Below, in pieces: positions 1-10,444 of a stretch of 64,000 bases of DNA. The notes beneath the pieces were generated by a model. It searched no databases. It worked only from the letters and a program-made list of their open reading frames with translations, and was not told the origin of the DNA. This DNA is from Pseudophaeomoniella oleicola (Eukaryota; Ascomycota; Eurotiomycetes; Phaeomoniellales; Phaeomoniellaceae). The translations under genes and the position numbers were made by a program. Positions within the stretch are counted from its first letter, which is position 1; each line of letters begins with the position of its first letter. The stretch spans positions 62,001-126,000 of the forward strand of contig QWDQ01000033.1 of the NCBI GenBank assembly GCA_003868215.1. Reading direction: 5' to 3'.

Positions 1-2251
1 TCTACCACGAGGTACCTTGCCTCCTCTTTTGATGTCTTCTTCTTTCGACTTCCCCCCCTCACTTAGCTTGAGAGAGTAGAGGTATATGATGGATGTGATG
101 ACCGACCTTCCAACTCTGGAGTCATCTACCGAGATGCCTGCCCTGTCTTTACAACCAGTGCCCCCCTAGATGGTACCGTAGCTACCTACCTTTCCAGGTT
201 ACCTTAGGGAGAAGACAATGAAAATGCCCAAATGCATCCTTCCGGTCTGTACCGGAAATAACGGAAATACGTGTACACAAGACTACTGTAATTATGATAC
301 TGTGCTGACATTCATGGAAAATTGTAGCTTTGCCTAACGGGGACATCGACGGAAGATTAATTAATAATGCGGGGTGAACTAAGGCAAGGACTTATCTGAT
401 CATCCTCATCCTCATCCTGATCATGATCCTGACCCTCTGCTGAAGTCACTAAAAGTACCAGACAGTATACAGTATCAGTACCATGACAAGTCAGCCATCG
501 ATTGAGACCAACAGTTGGACGTAGTCGGGAACTGCTAAAAGGGTCGGGGACTGTGATTTATGGCACGTACCACAAGGGATCGCCGGTGGAGCAGATGCTT
601 TACAAGATCCTGCCTGTTCTTGAAGTCTTTCCTAGATAGATTCTAATTGACGAAGAAATTGAAAAATCATGCAAACCAAGCCTCTGAAAAAACTGCTGAC
701 TGTGACTACCTTAACGTATGGAGACATTCCGTTCCTGGCCTGTACGGCCATCTCATCGCTCCGCTTCTCGCCTGTGGTGGCACTTCCGTAGATATTCAGG
801 GACGTAGCCTAAGGAGTCGAGAGTGTCGGAGAGACTGCCCTCTCATATGTACGACATCTGCCAAGCTGAGGAGCACAGCCAAGTAGAAGTAGCCATGGTT
901 CGTTGCCCGCCGGCACGCCATCTCTCCTGCCAGTGAGCCGACCCGGATGGGAACATTGATTTAGTGGCATGGAACTCTGCTTAGCTTGTGACTCTTTCGA
1001 TACCGCTCCTTATCGTAGAACATCAATTCGACCACTGTCTTCAGATATGTCACCTCGCTAAAGAAGAAAAGCGGCAGGCATGGAGATGTTCGGTGTCGAA
1101 TTTTAGTTTGATGCGAGATGCTTCCCGTGCGGCACCCTCGTGGACCTTCTCTGCTGCTTTCTAGTTTCAGATGCGGATATGGCCCAGAGAGACACAGCCC
1201 GCGCACTAGCTATCGTTAATTGCCCGGCGAGCGCTGGACTGTGGTCCATCCCGTCAAGGCCCCAGATCATATACTGGGGAACGTCTACCATAGTCGATGT
1301 CATTGGCTGCTAGCCCTCGACAAAGGTACCTGCACTGAGACCTGCACCGACGAGCCGAGACCTGCATCATCGAAGGATAAAGGGTCTCGACTGATGCAAC
1401 GTATTAATTTAAAGCCCGACGGGTTTGACGGGATGCACACATTCCACGTTTTCTTTACCTTGATCCCTGCAATGCGAGGACCCTTCTGGAACCCCACCCT
1501 CTTAGCGCTTTGTATGCAAGACTTCCGAGTGACGAGACAGCAGCCATTGAAAGGGATCAGCAGGACGGACAGTCAGCGATTCGACATGGACTGGTCTTTT
1601 GTGTCCGCACCGGAAGGGTTACACAAGAATAGGCTTGCTGAGCGAGTCGGTTAAGGCGCAGGCCCCTAAGCGAGAGCGGTGTTGTATGCGTGGCATCCTC
1701 GTTACCGGCCCTACTTTTAGCGTTGGTTCCCTCTATATATTTAACCTTTTGAGGGATGACTGTTTGAGTCAGCAGCTGGCCAGGAGAGAGCAGGATCTCA
1801 ATGGAGGCAGGCCGTCTGATGTGTGTGTGTGTGTGTGTGTGTGTGTTCGTGTAGCGGTACAGGTCAGAGAGATTGGTGATCGTCCTAGAGATATTCTTCG
1901 GACTTATGCAGCAATATCCTTGAAATGTCCAAGATAATTTGAGGCACGGGAAAGGTTGCAGAAGAGGCTAGATGCTACAAGCCGACACCATGTACACTGC
2001 CTTCACTACAACGTTACTTTCTAATCTGCATTGCAGCCAACATGCAGTCGGAAATCAGAAAACCAAAGGCAAGATGGTATATCAGACGTAGCCGCCCGGC
2101 AACCCGGCATGGCAGAGTTGCCAAGTCGACGATGTCGGGTTGACAAAGAATGATGCTGCCCCTAGTACGCCCACTGTTTCTCAGCCGTCGTACATACTTT
2201 GACCAGAGTGCCCCTGCTAGAGCAGACATAACCTCTATCACACGGCTGCCG
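1..2251. other. Intergenic, no recognisable gene
   Basis: No reading frame here resembles a known protein, and the open stretches are short, begin without ATG, or change frame without plausible splice sites. The stretch holds a (TG)n microsatellite at 1821-1846 and a run of short TCATCC/GATCATGATC repeats near 400-430. It ends at the 3' end of the QutR-like gene. Confidence 0.5.
1821..1846. repeat. (GT)13 microsatellite
   Basis: Thirteen uninterrupted GT dinucleotides in intergenic DNA. Confidence 0.95.
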
Positions 2252-4294
2252 TCAGTAGAGACCAGATCCAGAAGCCATCCTCACAAAGTCGTACGGTACA
2301 TTGTGTCCGACAGTCAACCGAATCTGATGGACAGTGATCCATGCGCTAACATCAGCGATCCCGTACCCAGTCCAGCCAGCATTGGCCGCAACCGCAATGG
2401 GGTCATTCTTACGAGGCCCATTTGCCAGATCCAGGAACACCTTGCCCTTGGACCGGGGTGTCGACCCGCCATTTGACGTATAGTGACGAAGTAATGGTTG
2501 GACGAGCATTGATTTCTCCGGCGACAAAGCAGAAACGATGACGAACGGCTGATCTACACGCTTGACAGTCTCAAGAGAAGTGAACGGTTCCAGGCCGGCT
2601 GACTGTGGCCCGGTGGCCTTGAATCCAACTGTGAATATTTGACCAATGCTAAGGTCTCTCAGGGCATAGATGGCCGCAGCGGCATCCATTTCCGAGCTGG
2701 AAATGACAATTGCTGCCCGATCATGATAGGCAGAAGGGACGTATTCCCGCGTCAGCGCCGCCTTTATGCCTCTCCACGTAGCGTTCTCTCCAATTAACCT
2801 AGACTGGCCCCTCGAATCGTCCACGACAAGGGTGTCAATATGTCCGATCGCCCGAGCCGCCTCGCTCACTTCAGGGATGTAAGATGTGCTAGCTGGGAGT
2901 GGTGGATTCAGATACGCGCCACCGAAGAATGGTTGGACTACGAATGCCTCAATCGAGGCATTGGGGGCCCTCCCGACGGTGAGAAACCGATGGGGAAGTC
3001 CAAGTTCGTTGATACACTTCTCAAAGAACGTCGACTGGGGTGTAGACCGAAAACTGTTTCCGATGGCATAGAGTTCACGCTTGGGGATTTGGCCCATGAT
3101 GTGAAGTGCCTGGTTGATCTCAGCAGCCGACAATTGCCCGGGTGCTGCGATGACAGGAAGAAGAGGATGCGTGATCGGCGTGAAGACCGTGTTCAACGTA
3201 CGGGATAATTGACCAATCTTACCCATATTGACTGCAGATAGCTTTGGTTGTGGATGGCTGGCTTTGACTGATGAACGGAAATACTCGAGTTGGTAATTGT
3301 CATCCATTGACTTTACCATACAGTTCATCTTGATCACATCCCCATATCTTGCACCATTCTCGAAAACCCGCTGGGCCTCTGGTGAAGTCCAGCTCCAGTT
3401 GCCAGAAAAGTCGTGGAAGGCTGATATGATTCGGGTGTTGCCGCGATGATCCCATAAATACTTTTGGATGTGATCAGGTAGCCATTGCTCGACGTCGATG
3501 TACTCGACCCCCCATTTTATGGCAAGCTGCAGGTATCTCAGGAACAGGCTCGGATCCTCCTCTGGGAACGCTCCATTTTCTCCTTTCCGCCTCGTGGTGA
3601 AGATTATGGACAATTCCGTCCGAGATCGAAGAAGCATGACTTGCTTACCTACGAAAGCAGGGCTTGGAACGTCTGCAAATGTGCCATCACGTTCTGGCTC
3701 TTTCAGTAAATCCACCCTCAGTTCGATAGCATCAGCTCCAACGGACAGAATATCAAGGTTGCTCAAGGCAGCGCGCACGTCAGGGAAAGTCGTGGAGATC
3801 AAGGTTGTCCTCCGCTTCTTGTCCAACTCCGCGTGGGGATTACTCTGACCAAGGATGAGAGACAAGAACTTCGTCAAATCCCTTCGCAGGAAGGCATTTC
3901 TTGAGTATAGGAATTCATAGTCGCAAAAATCGGTGAGCGCTTCATCCGGCGCATACCCTCCATCTACACAAAACGTGTTTATGATAGTCAGTGAACCAGC
4001 TGAAGGCTTCGCGGTGCTTCCTGCCCTCAGCACGTCAGCATGGGCAATACCGAAGACAACGTCTCTTTCCTGGATGAGATCTCTCTCAAAGCTTTTAACA
4101 ACCACGAAGGTTCGCCCCAGCACTTCGGCGAACAATGGTAAAAGATTGTCCTGCTCCGTAGCAAAGGCTATAGCAACGGGACCGATGGGATGTAGGGCTT
4201 TCTGGTTGATAGTTTGCACAGCGTCATGCTTGGCAGAGGTGAGAATTTCGGCGGCTGATACTATGGGCACCTTCGAATGCAGCTTGGTCGCCAT
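2252..4294 (-). CDS. QutR/qa-1S-like quinate pathway repressor
   Basis: The 680-residue protein is built like the last three domains of the AROM shikimate enzyme, as in the quinate utilisation repressor QutR/QA-1S. A type I 3-dehydroquinase domain spans about residues 160-395, with ELR at 191, His in AFHDF at 294 and Lys in DVIKM at 322, so the textbook catalytic His and Lys are present. A shikimate-dehydrogenase-like domain follows (about 400-680). Its catalytic Lys region reads VVQPFFGG and its NTD motif reads GENATW, so that domain looks inactive. The N-terminal 150 residues sit where the shikimate-kinase-like domain should be but show no P-loop. The family is usually near 900 residues, so this is N-terminally short. 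The start is the first in-frame ATG (4294); the frame stays open without ATG to about 4399, so an upstream exon is possible. No qut catabolic genes lie nearby. Confidence 0.8.
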   Translation of the reverse strand: MATKLHSKVPIVSAAEILTSAKHDAVQTINQKALHPIGPVAIAFATEQDNLLPLFAEVLGRTFVVVKSFERDLIQERDVVFGIAHADVLRAGSTAKPSAGSLTIINTFCVDGGYAPDEALTDFCDYEFLYSRNAFLRRDLTKFLSLILGQSNPHAELDKKRRTTLISTTFPDVRAALSNLDILSVGADAIELRVDLLKEPERDGTFADVPSPAFVGKQVMLLRSRTELSIIFTTRRKGENGAFPEEDPSLFLRYLQLAIKWGVEYIDVEQWLPDHIQKYLWDHRGNTRIISAFHDFSGNWSWTSPEAQRVFENGARYGDVIKMNCMVKSMDDNYQLEYFRSSVKASHPQPKLSAVNMGKIGQLSRTLNTVFTPITHPLLPVIAAPGQLSAAEINQALHIMGQIPKRELYAIGNSFRSTPQSTFFEKCINELGLPHRFLTVGRAPNASIEAFVVQPFFGGAYLNPPLPASTSYIPEVSEAARAIGHIDTLVVDDSRGQSRLIGENATWRGIKAALTREYVPSAYHDRAAIVISSSEMDAAAAIYALRDLSIGQIFTVGFKATGPQSAGLEPFTSLETVKRVDQPFVIVSALSPEKSMLVQPLLRHYTSNGGSTPRSKGKVFLDLANGPRKNDPIAVAANAGWTGYGIADVSAWITVHQIRLTVGHNVPYDFVRMASGSGLY

Positions 4295-5189
4295 TGAGCA
4301 GCGAAGCGGAGAAGTTGTAGCGGCTGCTACCTTGACATCGTTGGACCTTGTGTTATCCTGGAGTGGTGAAAAGAATGTTCGTTCTTTCCACGAGACCACC
4401 CAATGCCTCCGGGTAATTGGGAGCAGCAGTTACAAAGGATGCTGAATGGTCCAGGGATTGTATGGTGGGAAAAGAGGAGAATGTCGACAGACAAGTACCA
4501 TATAGATACCTACCTAGGTATCCGGGCTTACAGGGAGGTAGTTCTTCTGAAAGAACCTCCCTGCAAACAATACGGAACAGGTATCACGAGATCGAGGCTT
4601 CGTAACTAGTTTGACTTCGAAAGGCCAATGTACTTGATGCAACTTTTCTGATTCGTCGAGATGGCCGCCAGGTCGACAGGGACGGATTACCCGACAAGAC
4701 ACGATAGGATGTTGGCCTAAGGTAAACGACGATGACAGTTGTAGATGAGTGTTGTGTTCGAAGTTCAAAAATAGGTATGGATTGGCGAACAATGGCAGTA
4801 GAAGTGATGATCCTCAAGATCCTTCCAGGCTCGCAGGTCATGTAGAGACGATGCCGACCTGTGCAACATTTCTTTCGGCTTTTTGGGTTCAGTTCAGTCT
4901 GTTCTAGCGGGAAAAGATGGAGATCCGAGAGAGACAGTCAATGATTCACGGTAAAATTGTGGCCTAGACTCGGTTTCCCATTCTTTGGATTCTGCCCACA
5001 CTTCACCTTTTGGGGGGGGGGGAGACACCAAACTGACCATGTTGTACCGTAGTAAAGCACTCTCTGTTCCAGACACGCATCTTGACTTGACAGTCAGTCC
5101 ATCTTGTTGATAAACGTGATCTCAATCTCACTCCCTTCTGCTTCGTCTACTGCTCTCTGCCGGTATCTCCTCGAAGATTACTTACTACA

Positions 5190-5226
5190 ATCCTTTCTTT
5201 CTTTCTTTCCTTCTTTCTTTCTTCCT
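5190..5226. repeat. CTTT/CTTC pyrimidine tract
   Basis: A nearly pure pyrimidine run of CTTT, CTTC and CCTT units. Such tracts are common in fungal promoters and leaders, but no start codon with a recognisable protein follows it, so its role is open. Confidence 0.6.
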
Positions 5227-6435
5227 TATCTGCGTGTGAATTGCCTGGCGCATTCTACCTGCTGCAACCCAGAATTCTACCGTGTCTCTTCTACTCCACA
5301 ATCAACTAACATCCCACATTTCGTCTCGCTTCTCCCTTCTCCCCCTTTTCTGCCCGCAATCGAGAATCCTCCCCCGGGTCTTCAGATGCATTTCTCCGCC
5401 AATCAACGATTTTACCAGAATTCCTTCACAACTTTACTGGTCTGATGCTTAGCTTGAGACCCCGTCGGTAGGATAACGCAGCGAGTAGAAGAGATGGAAT
5501 GGTGTCAGCATGATAACGAATCTTCAGATAAGGCCTTTGGACAGGCCGTTGCATCTGTCTGCCGACCGAACATACAAACCTCCTATGCGATAAGTCCCTC
5601 TTGCCTGGCCATAGGTTACGAATGTACGGAGTAGAGCGTATGAAATAAAGTGTTGTGCCGTTGTGACACAAGGCGGATATAGTGTCCGATAATGGCCATC
5701 TGAAGGAACGCGTCAAGATCGGAGGGAAGTGATGGATATAAATGGGCACCATCCATCCAAATGGACTATCGTGTAGCTGTTCCCGTTTCACGTTCATGAC
5801 GAGTCTTTTTAATGCGAAACTCAGCAGTGTTTTGTCACATCCTTCAACCGGGGCCCTCTATAATTAATGTGTACGGTTGAAAGACAATGTTGACATGGCA
5901 TCTGTCTGCATTATCGACCTGCTCCTCTCTAGGAATCACTTGTGTCAGGACTGTTCCTACTGCTGCCGGACGATTACGATGGTCCATTTTCGAGAAAGCG
6001 CTGTCTGCATCTGCAACCGAATAGAAAGTCTTAAAATACGGGAGCAAAAGTTTGACGACTAAAGTTGCCGAGTGAGAAAATGTTTCTTCTTGCCTTTGTT
6101 ATTTCTGGGCTCGCTGGTGTCCAATTATGTTGCAGAGGCGATTATGAAGTGGCTCACTCTCGCCTTGTTCCGGATGCTTTGCCTCCTTTCGCAATGAGTA
6201 AGTAATGAACCTGAAAGATTTAATGCTTCGGCTCGCCGGTGGGAGGGAATATGAATTATGGTCAGCTTATGGCATATTATTCGATGGAGTAATTGTTCCT
6301 TTCGTAAGAGTACTGGGCTAAGTGATGGCATTCTACGGTCATTTCTTCTTTATCAGCAGCGAGATGGGGAGTAAGTCGTCGTATGGGACCTGATGTTTGC
6401 TCCGGGAATGGGCCACAGTAGCATGTACTATGTAG

Positions 6436-6447
6436 TACTACGTAGTA
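6436..6447. repeat. TACTACGTAGTA palindrome
   Basis: A perfect 12-bp palindrome in an intergenic region. The identical 12-mer recurs at 36401-36412. The shorter core TACGTAGTA occurs at 6542-6550, 36485-36493 and 62312-62320. All copies seen are outside genes. Confidence 0.7.
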
Positions 6448-7057
6448 TGATGGTGATCATGATCTACCATGGTACCTGCTTGCCTGTACTATGTAATTGA
6501 TTGAACCCAGTCGATAGCAGATCCGATTTGCTGCATTGACATACGTAGTACTACTGAAATAGCTTCCCTCCGAGCCTCTCTGCCTGACAAGCCGACTCGC
6601 TGACCTATCACGCTATGCTCTATGTACTATTACTACATGTAGTACAACGGTGTATGTAGCGAGGTAGGTAAGGTAGGGAACGATGAGCATGATAGCTGGA
6701 TGTTGCTCCCGGGTTCTACAACAATTCGGGCCTTCTAGAACTTGGGAAAAGCGATCCGGCTCGCCGTGAGGTCTTAGAGATGGCCCTCCAAGCTTTCTGT
6801 CTCGCCCCAAGCATGTTTCTACCCATTTCCATCCCCATACTTACAGTCAGTCCAGGTGATCCCTCCCGGCGAGCGGCATACCTTTGGCTTTCGAAAGTCA
6901 TCAAAGAACGAAACGAAACCTGGCTTAGGTACTGTAACTATGAGTTATTATTACTACTATAGGGAAAGTACATGAAATGATCGAGATCATGATCGATGGG
7001 ATTTCAACGGTTTCAAACGGTCATCAATGATGATAGGGCACCTGTCTCTCTATATCC

Positions 7058-7087
7058 TTACCTAAACTTACCTAAACTTACCTAATC
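7058..7087. repeat. Three tandem 10-bp TTACCTAA units
   Basis: The unit CTTACCTAAA is repeated three times about 0.5 kb upstream of the adenosine-deaminase-like start codon. It belongs to the ACCT/TAGG-rich motifs scattered through the intergenic DNA of this window. Confidence 0.6.
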
Positions 7088-7577
7088 CTGTCCTCGGTTG
7101 GGGAAGCAAAATCGACTGTTAGGCTCTTACACCCGAAGCCTTCTCAGCCTTCCGCCTCTGGAGAAAGTGACTGTACCCCATAGAATCTTTGTCTCTTCCG
7201 TCCAATCGACGTTCCCATCGCAACCCTCAGGCATCCGATAAAGTCACCTTTCCGTCATCGTCGATGTCTATGTCGTCCCCGGAAGTCAACGCCATCGCCA
7301 ATGCTTCTAACCGGTTGTAACGCGTTTTGGCCATCCCTTGGTATGGCCTGAAGGGCGGTATCAGGAAATATATTATGTCTGGCATTCCACCTCCCTTTTG
7401 CATTCGTATTTTGAAAGGTACAACTAAGACCATCCATTTTCTCTTTGTTTCTGTTGATCTGTCCTGGTGAGGCATATCTGCTTCCATATAGACCACAGCT
7501 CATGAACTCGTAATATCTCTTTCCTTTTGCTATTCTGCCTCCCCTGGTCAACATCCTACCTCCATCCCGTATCCATC

Positions 7578-8576
7578 ATGGAGAGCCAGTCCTCGAGTCC
7601 ACCTCTACCAGCTCTCTCCTCGTCCGTCTCATCTGATACAACCTCGCCTCCACCGACGCCTTCGACAGCCTCAACACCTCCGGTACTACCCAAGATAACA
7701 TTGAACACTCCCATCGAATGTACCGTCACCCCATGGCTACGTTGGCAACTTGCTCTTCGCAATGGGATCCCTTTGCAACGTAAATACAAGACCTACACTT
7801 CCCTCCTCCGGTCTTACTCTCCCTACAGTCACAACTACTGCAAATGCGCAAAGGGTGTCGGCATCTCGGATGATATCTACTTCGGCTCCTCCCAGCTCTT
7901 CAGGGCTTTCAGCTACCGTGGTATTGAAGTCCTTCGGATCGCAGACGATTTTTATGACCTAGCTATGAGCTACTTCGAAGCCTGCCACAAGCAGAACGTC
8001 CTCTATACAGAGATCCTTTTTGACATCAACGCCCACACTCGTCGGGGAGTCCCAGTTTCCGCAATCATGACTGGGTTCTCCCGGGCTAAGGCCGAGGCTG
8101 AGCAACGCTTTGGTATCACATCGCTCTGGATACTTCGATTCATGCGGGATATCACACCTAGTCTCGCCATAGAACTCTACGACGCTTGCAGCCCTTGGCG
8201 CGACCAATTGATTTCTGGCCTTACCATTGATGGCGAGGAATTCCCCCAGGCATCTCAGAACGCCTTTCCCGTTCCACAGCGTGACCGGCGTCCGTCGGTA
8301 GTCTTCGCAGCTCTGTTCGCACGAGCCCGTGCTGATGGCCTCCGGATCTCCGCACACTATGAAGATGCAGACGCAAGAGAGTCAGCGCTCCAGAAGCACA
8401 ATGGTTTCTGGGAGGAAGACGAGGTCCAACTACAACGAAACTCGGTCACTGAGAGCATGGCGAGCGATGATATCAAACAAGCGCTATTGCATGAGTTGGA
8501 TAAATTCGAGATGCAGAGTAAGGGAGAGGCTGCGCATATCGAGATGGTTGATCCTGTCGCTGTTGCAATTTCATGA
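7578..8576 (+). CDS. Adenosine-deaminase-like protein with substituted zinc ligands (pseudo-enzyme)
   Basis: A single-exon 332-residue protein. Residues about 39-270 follow the adenosine/adenine deaminase family: the N-terminal strand PKITL, then RWQLALRNGIPL, then DDFYDLAMSYF, TEILFDINAHTRRGVP and ARARADGLRISAH. At the metal site, where the family has HxHxEG after the PKVEL-like strand, this protein reads N43-T-P45-I-E-C48. Both zinc-binding histidines are therefore replaced in register, and the Gly after Glu is Cys. His260 (ISAH) remains. The C-terminal part that should hold the remaining catalytic residues, including the SLDD motif, is missing or unrecognisable after about residue 270. No stop interrupts the frame. 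The first 35 residues are Ser/Pro/Thr-rich. The ATG at 7578 is the first methionine in frame; the frame is open a little upstream without ATG. The homology is clear; loss of deaminase activity is an inference from the missing ligands. Confidence 0.75.
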   Translation: MESQSSSPPLPALSSSVSSDTTSPPPTPSTASTPPVLPKITLNTPIECTVTPWLRWQLALRNGIPLQRKYKTYTSLLRSYSPYSHNYCKCAKGVGISDDIYFGSSQLFRAFSYRGIEVLRIADDFYDLAMSYFEACHKQNVLYTEILFDINAHTRRGVPVSAIMTGFSRAKAEAEQRFGITSLWILRFMRDITPSLAIELYDACSPWRDQLISGLTIDGEEFPQASQNAFPVPQRDRRPSVVFAALFARARADGLRISAHYEDADARESALQKHNGFWEEDEVQLQRNSVTESMASDDIKQALLHELDKFEMQSKGEAAHIEMVDPVAVAIS

Positions 8577-9365
8577 ACCATTATCATGCACGAGGAAACC
8601 CTCTCCTTTCCTTTTCTCTGGCCCGCCTTCCTGTCTGGATTACAATGTACCTTAGATCCCTTTTCTCCTTTCATATATATATATATACCCCAAGTGATGA
8701 ACAGCAATTTTCCACCACCACTACCACCCTTATCATTATCAGCATTATCCACGCTACCAACCTACGGGTACACTGGATATAAATACACCAAGTAGTAGCG
8801 GACGACATTCATAAAGAGACATTCATTAACAAAGGCACCAGTAAATAACTTATGACCGACTATGACCAACAATGGGATCCGGCGGACGGTATGAATTAGG
8901 TGGCTGTCTCTACAAGGGCCTCTGGTATCCCAACTATAACTGACTATGACCACCAATGGGATCCGGCGGACGGTATAAGTTAGGTTGATTGTAATGTAAC
9001 TACAAGGGCTTCCGGAATATCTGACTGTGACCAACTATGACCAATAAGGGGATCCGGCGGACGGCAGCAGAAGGTTATTTATGGCTACAAGGGCCTCTGA
9101 TGTCCCAACTATGACCAACAATGAGATCCGACGGACGGTAAGATCTGGAAAATTATGTTTACAAGGGCTTCTGGTATCATAAGTGTGACCAACGAGGGGA
9201 TCCGACGGACGGTAGGAAGTTAGGTAGTCACAACTACAAGGGCATCTGTACTTGAGCTTGATCAGAAAAAAGAACCTCTTCCCCTATTTTGGGGGGGCAC
9301 AGTATTTCAACTCGTAACTATCTAAGTAATTGTAGCTAAGTAACAAAAACAGGGAAACTCAGATC
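8577..9365. other. Intergenic between convergent genes, mostly minisatellite
   Basis: This is the 3' flank of the deaminase-like gene (an AT microsatellite near 8675) followed by the five-unit minisatellite described separately. After that come a short G run near 9291 and the 3' flank of the mitochondrial carrier gene. Confidence 0.6.
8851..9250. repeat. Five-copy modular minisatellite (74-91 bp units)
   Basis: Five tandem units each carry two conserved blocks: a block around GATCCGGCGGACGG (starting near 8876, 8960, 9051, 9125 and 9199), preceded by TATGACCAAC-like sequence, and a block around CTACAAGGGCCTCTGG. The spacing between successive first blocks is 84, 91, 74 and 74 bp. Spacers between the blocks differ in length and sequence, while the blocks differ at only a few positions. 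No frame across the array is open for long. It lies between the 3' ends of two convergent genes. Confidence 0.85.
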
Positions 9366-10444
9366 TCATTCATTCTTGTACTTAAGACCATTAATTTTGG
9401 CCTTGAACCATTCAAACGCCGACATCTGGATCATGTTCTGGATGCACGAACGGATGATCATCATTTCCACACCCTTGAACTTCGAGCTCTTGCTCGCGGC
9501 GATGGCGGCAGCAGAGGCAGCGGACTTTGCTGCTCCACCGAGCAGGACGGATTGTGCTCTCGTCTTCATTGTATCGAGTGGATAGGTCTATTGAGAGGCG
9601 TGTTAGTCAAAGGGGGGTCAAAGGGGATGATGTAGATAAGACTAGGGTTCACACGTACAAAGAGCCAGGCTCCAACGCCGCAGAGGCCACCCGCAACAAG
9701 TACTGCCCCCTTGCCATTTGCTTTGTCTGCTCCAGAGTAGGTCGTCATGATTTGTTTGGTGGATTCGTAGACACCGAAGTAGAGTCCAGAGCCGATCGCC
9801 TCACGGAGAAGATGGAGTCTGAAGCCTGTGTAGAGACCGAGGGCACCGTGACGGTGGACAATCTGTTTGATCGCCTGGAAAGTGCTGACACGGCCTGCCA
9901 GCTTGCTTGTGGTGCTGTCACTGATGAACGGACCGGCGGAGTTATTGACGACCGCGTTAGACATGAGAACCGACGTCTGTGTTGCGTTCTTGGCCAGTTC
10001 AAAGGGGCATGCAATGAATGTCGTGCAAATACCAGAAAATGCTCCTGCCATTGTGAAGCAGCTGATAGTGGAGAGAGTTGGTAAGGTTCCTGGAGTGTTG
10101 ACTTCTTTGAGAGGAGATTTGCCAGTAATGCGCTCGATGCCGTCGTTCAGAGCATATTTCGCCTTTTGATAGAAGGAAAACCCAGCAACTCTGGTGAGTG
10201 TCAAGTAGAGAAGAGATGGAGCCACTCCTGCCCAGAATCCGCGGTATCCTTCCATCTGAGACGTGTATTTGGCACATTCGAGAGCATTTTTGAAGTGTCT
10301 GGATTGCATACGAGTCTTGAGATTCTCGAAAGGCGAGCCCACTAGGACCGAGAGACAAACAGCTGGTGCGGAAGCAAACTGAGTGCGATACTTCTTCAGA
10401 AGATAGACCTGAGAGTCATGGTCTGTGATAGAGACGTACGCCAT
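9366..10444 (-). CDS. Mitochondrial carrier family (SLC25-type) transporter
   Basis: Two exons, 10444-9659 and 9587-9366, joined across an intron with GTACGT donor, CTAAC branch point and TAG acceptor, give 335 residues. The three carrier repeats are marked by PFENLK (repeat 1), PFELAK (repeat 2) and YPLDTMKTR (repeat 3). The third signature lies across the splice junction and confirms the join. These PxD/ExxK/R motifs form the matrix salt-bridge network of inner-membrane metabolite carriers. The substrate cannot be read safely from sequence alone. Start ATG at 10444 gives a normal family length. Confidence 0.88.

Larger units (their letters stand above)
4400..7577. other. Long intergenic region with palindromic and tandem motifs
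   Basis: No gene was recognised in 3.2 kb. It contains a pyrimidine tract of CTTT/CTTC repeats at about 5190-5226, a G run at 5012-5022, the perfect palindrome TACTACGTAGTA at 6436-6447 with a relative at 6542-6550, and three copies of a 10-bp unit ending in TTACCTAA at about 7058-7087. The right part is the probable promoter and leader of the adenosine-deaminase-like gene. Confidence 0.5.

Noticed and set aside
1220-1654. A 144-codon frame in the first 2 kb
   Set aside because: It starts without ATG, has no domain, and its composition is not coding-like beside the recognised genes.
8851-9250. A CRISPR-like pattern of repeats and spacers
   Set aside because: This is a eukaryotic nuclear locus. 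The units have two conserved blocks and variable spacers of irregular length, with no cas genes. A minisatellite is the simpler reading.
9527-10084. A 185-codon frame opposite the mitochondrial carrier
   Set aside because: It crosses the carrier intron on the opposite strand and has no family resemblance. The carrier signatures explain the coding bias.
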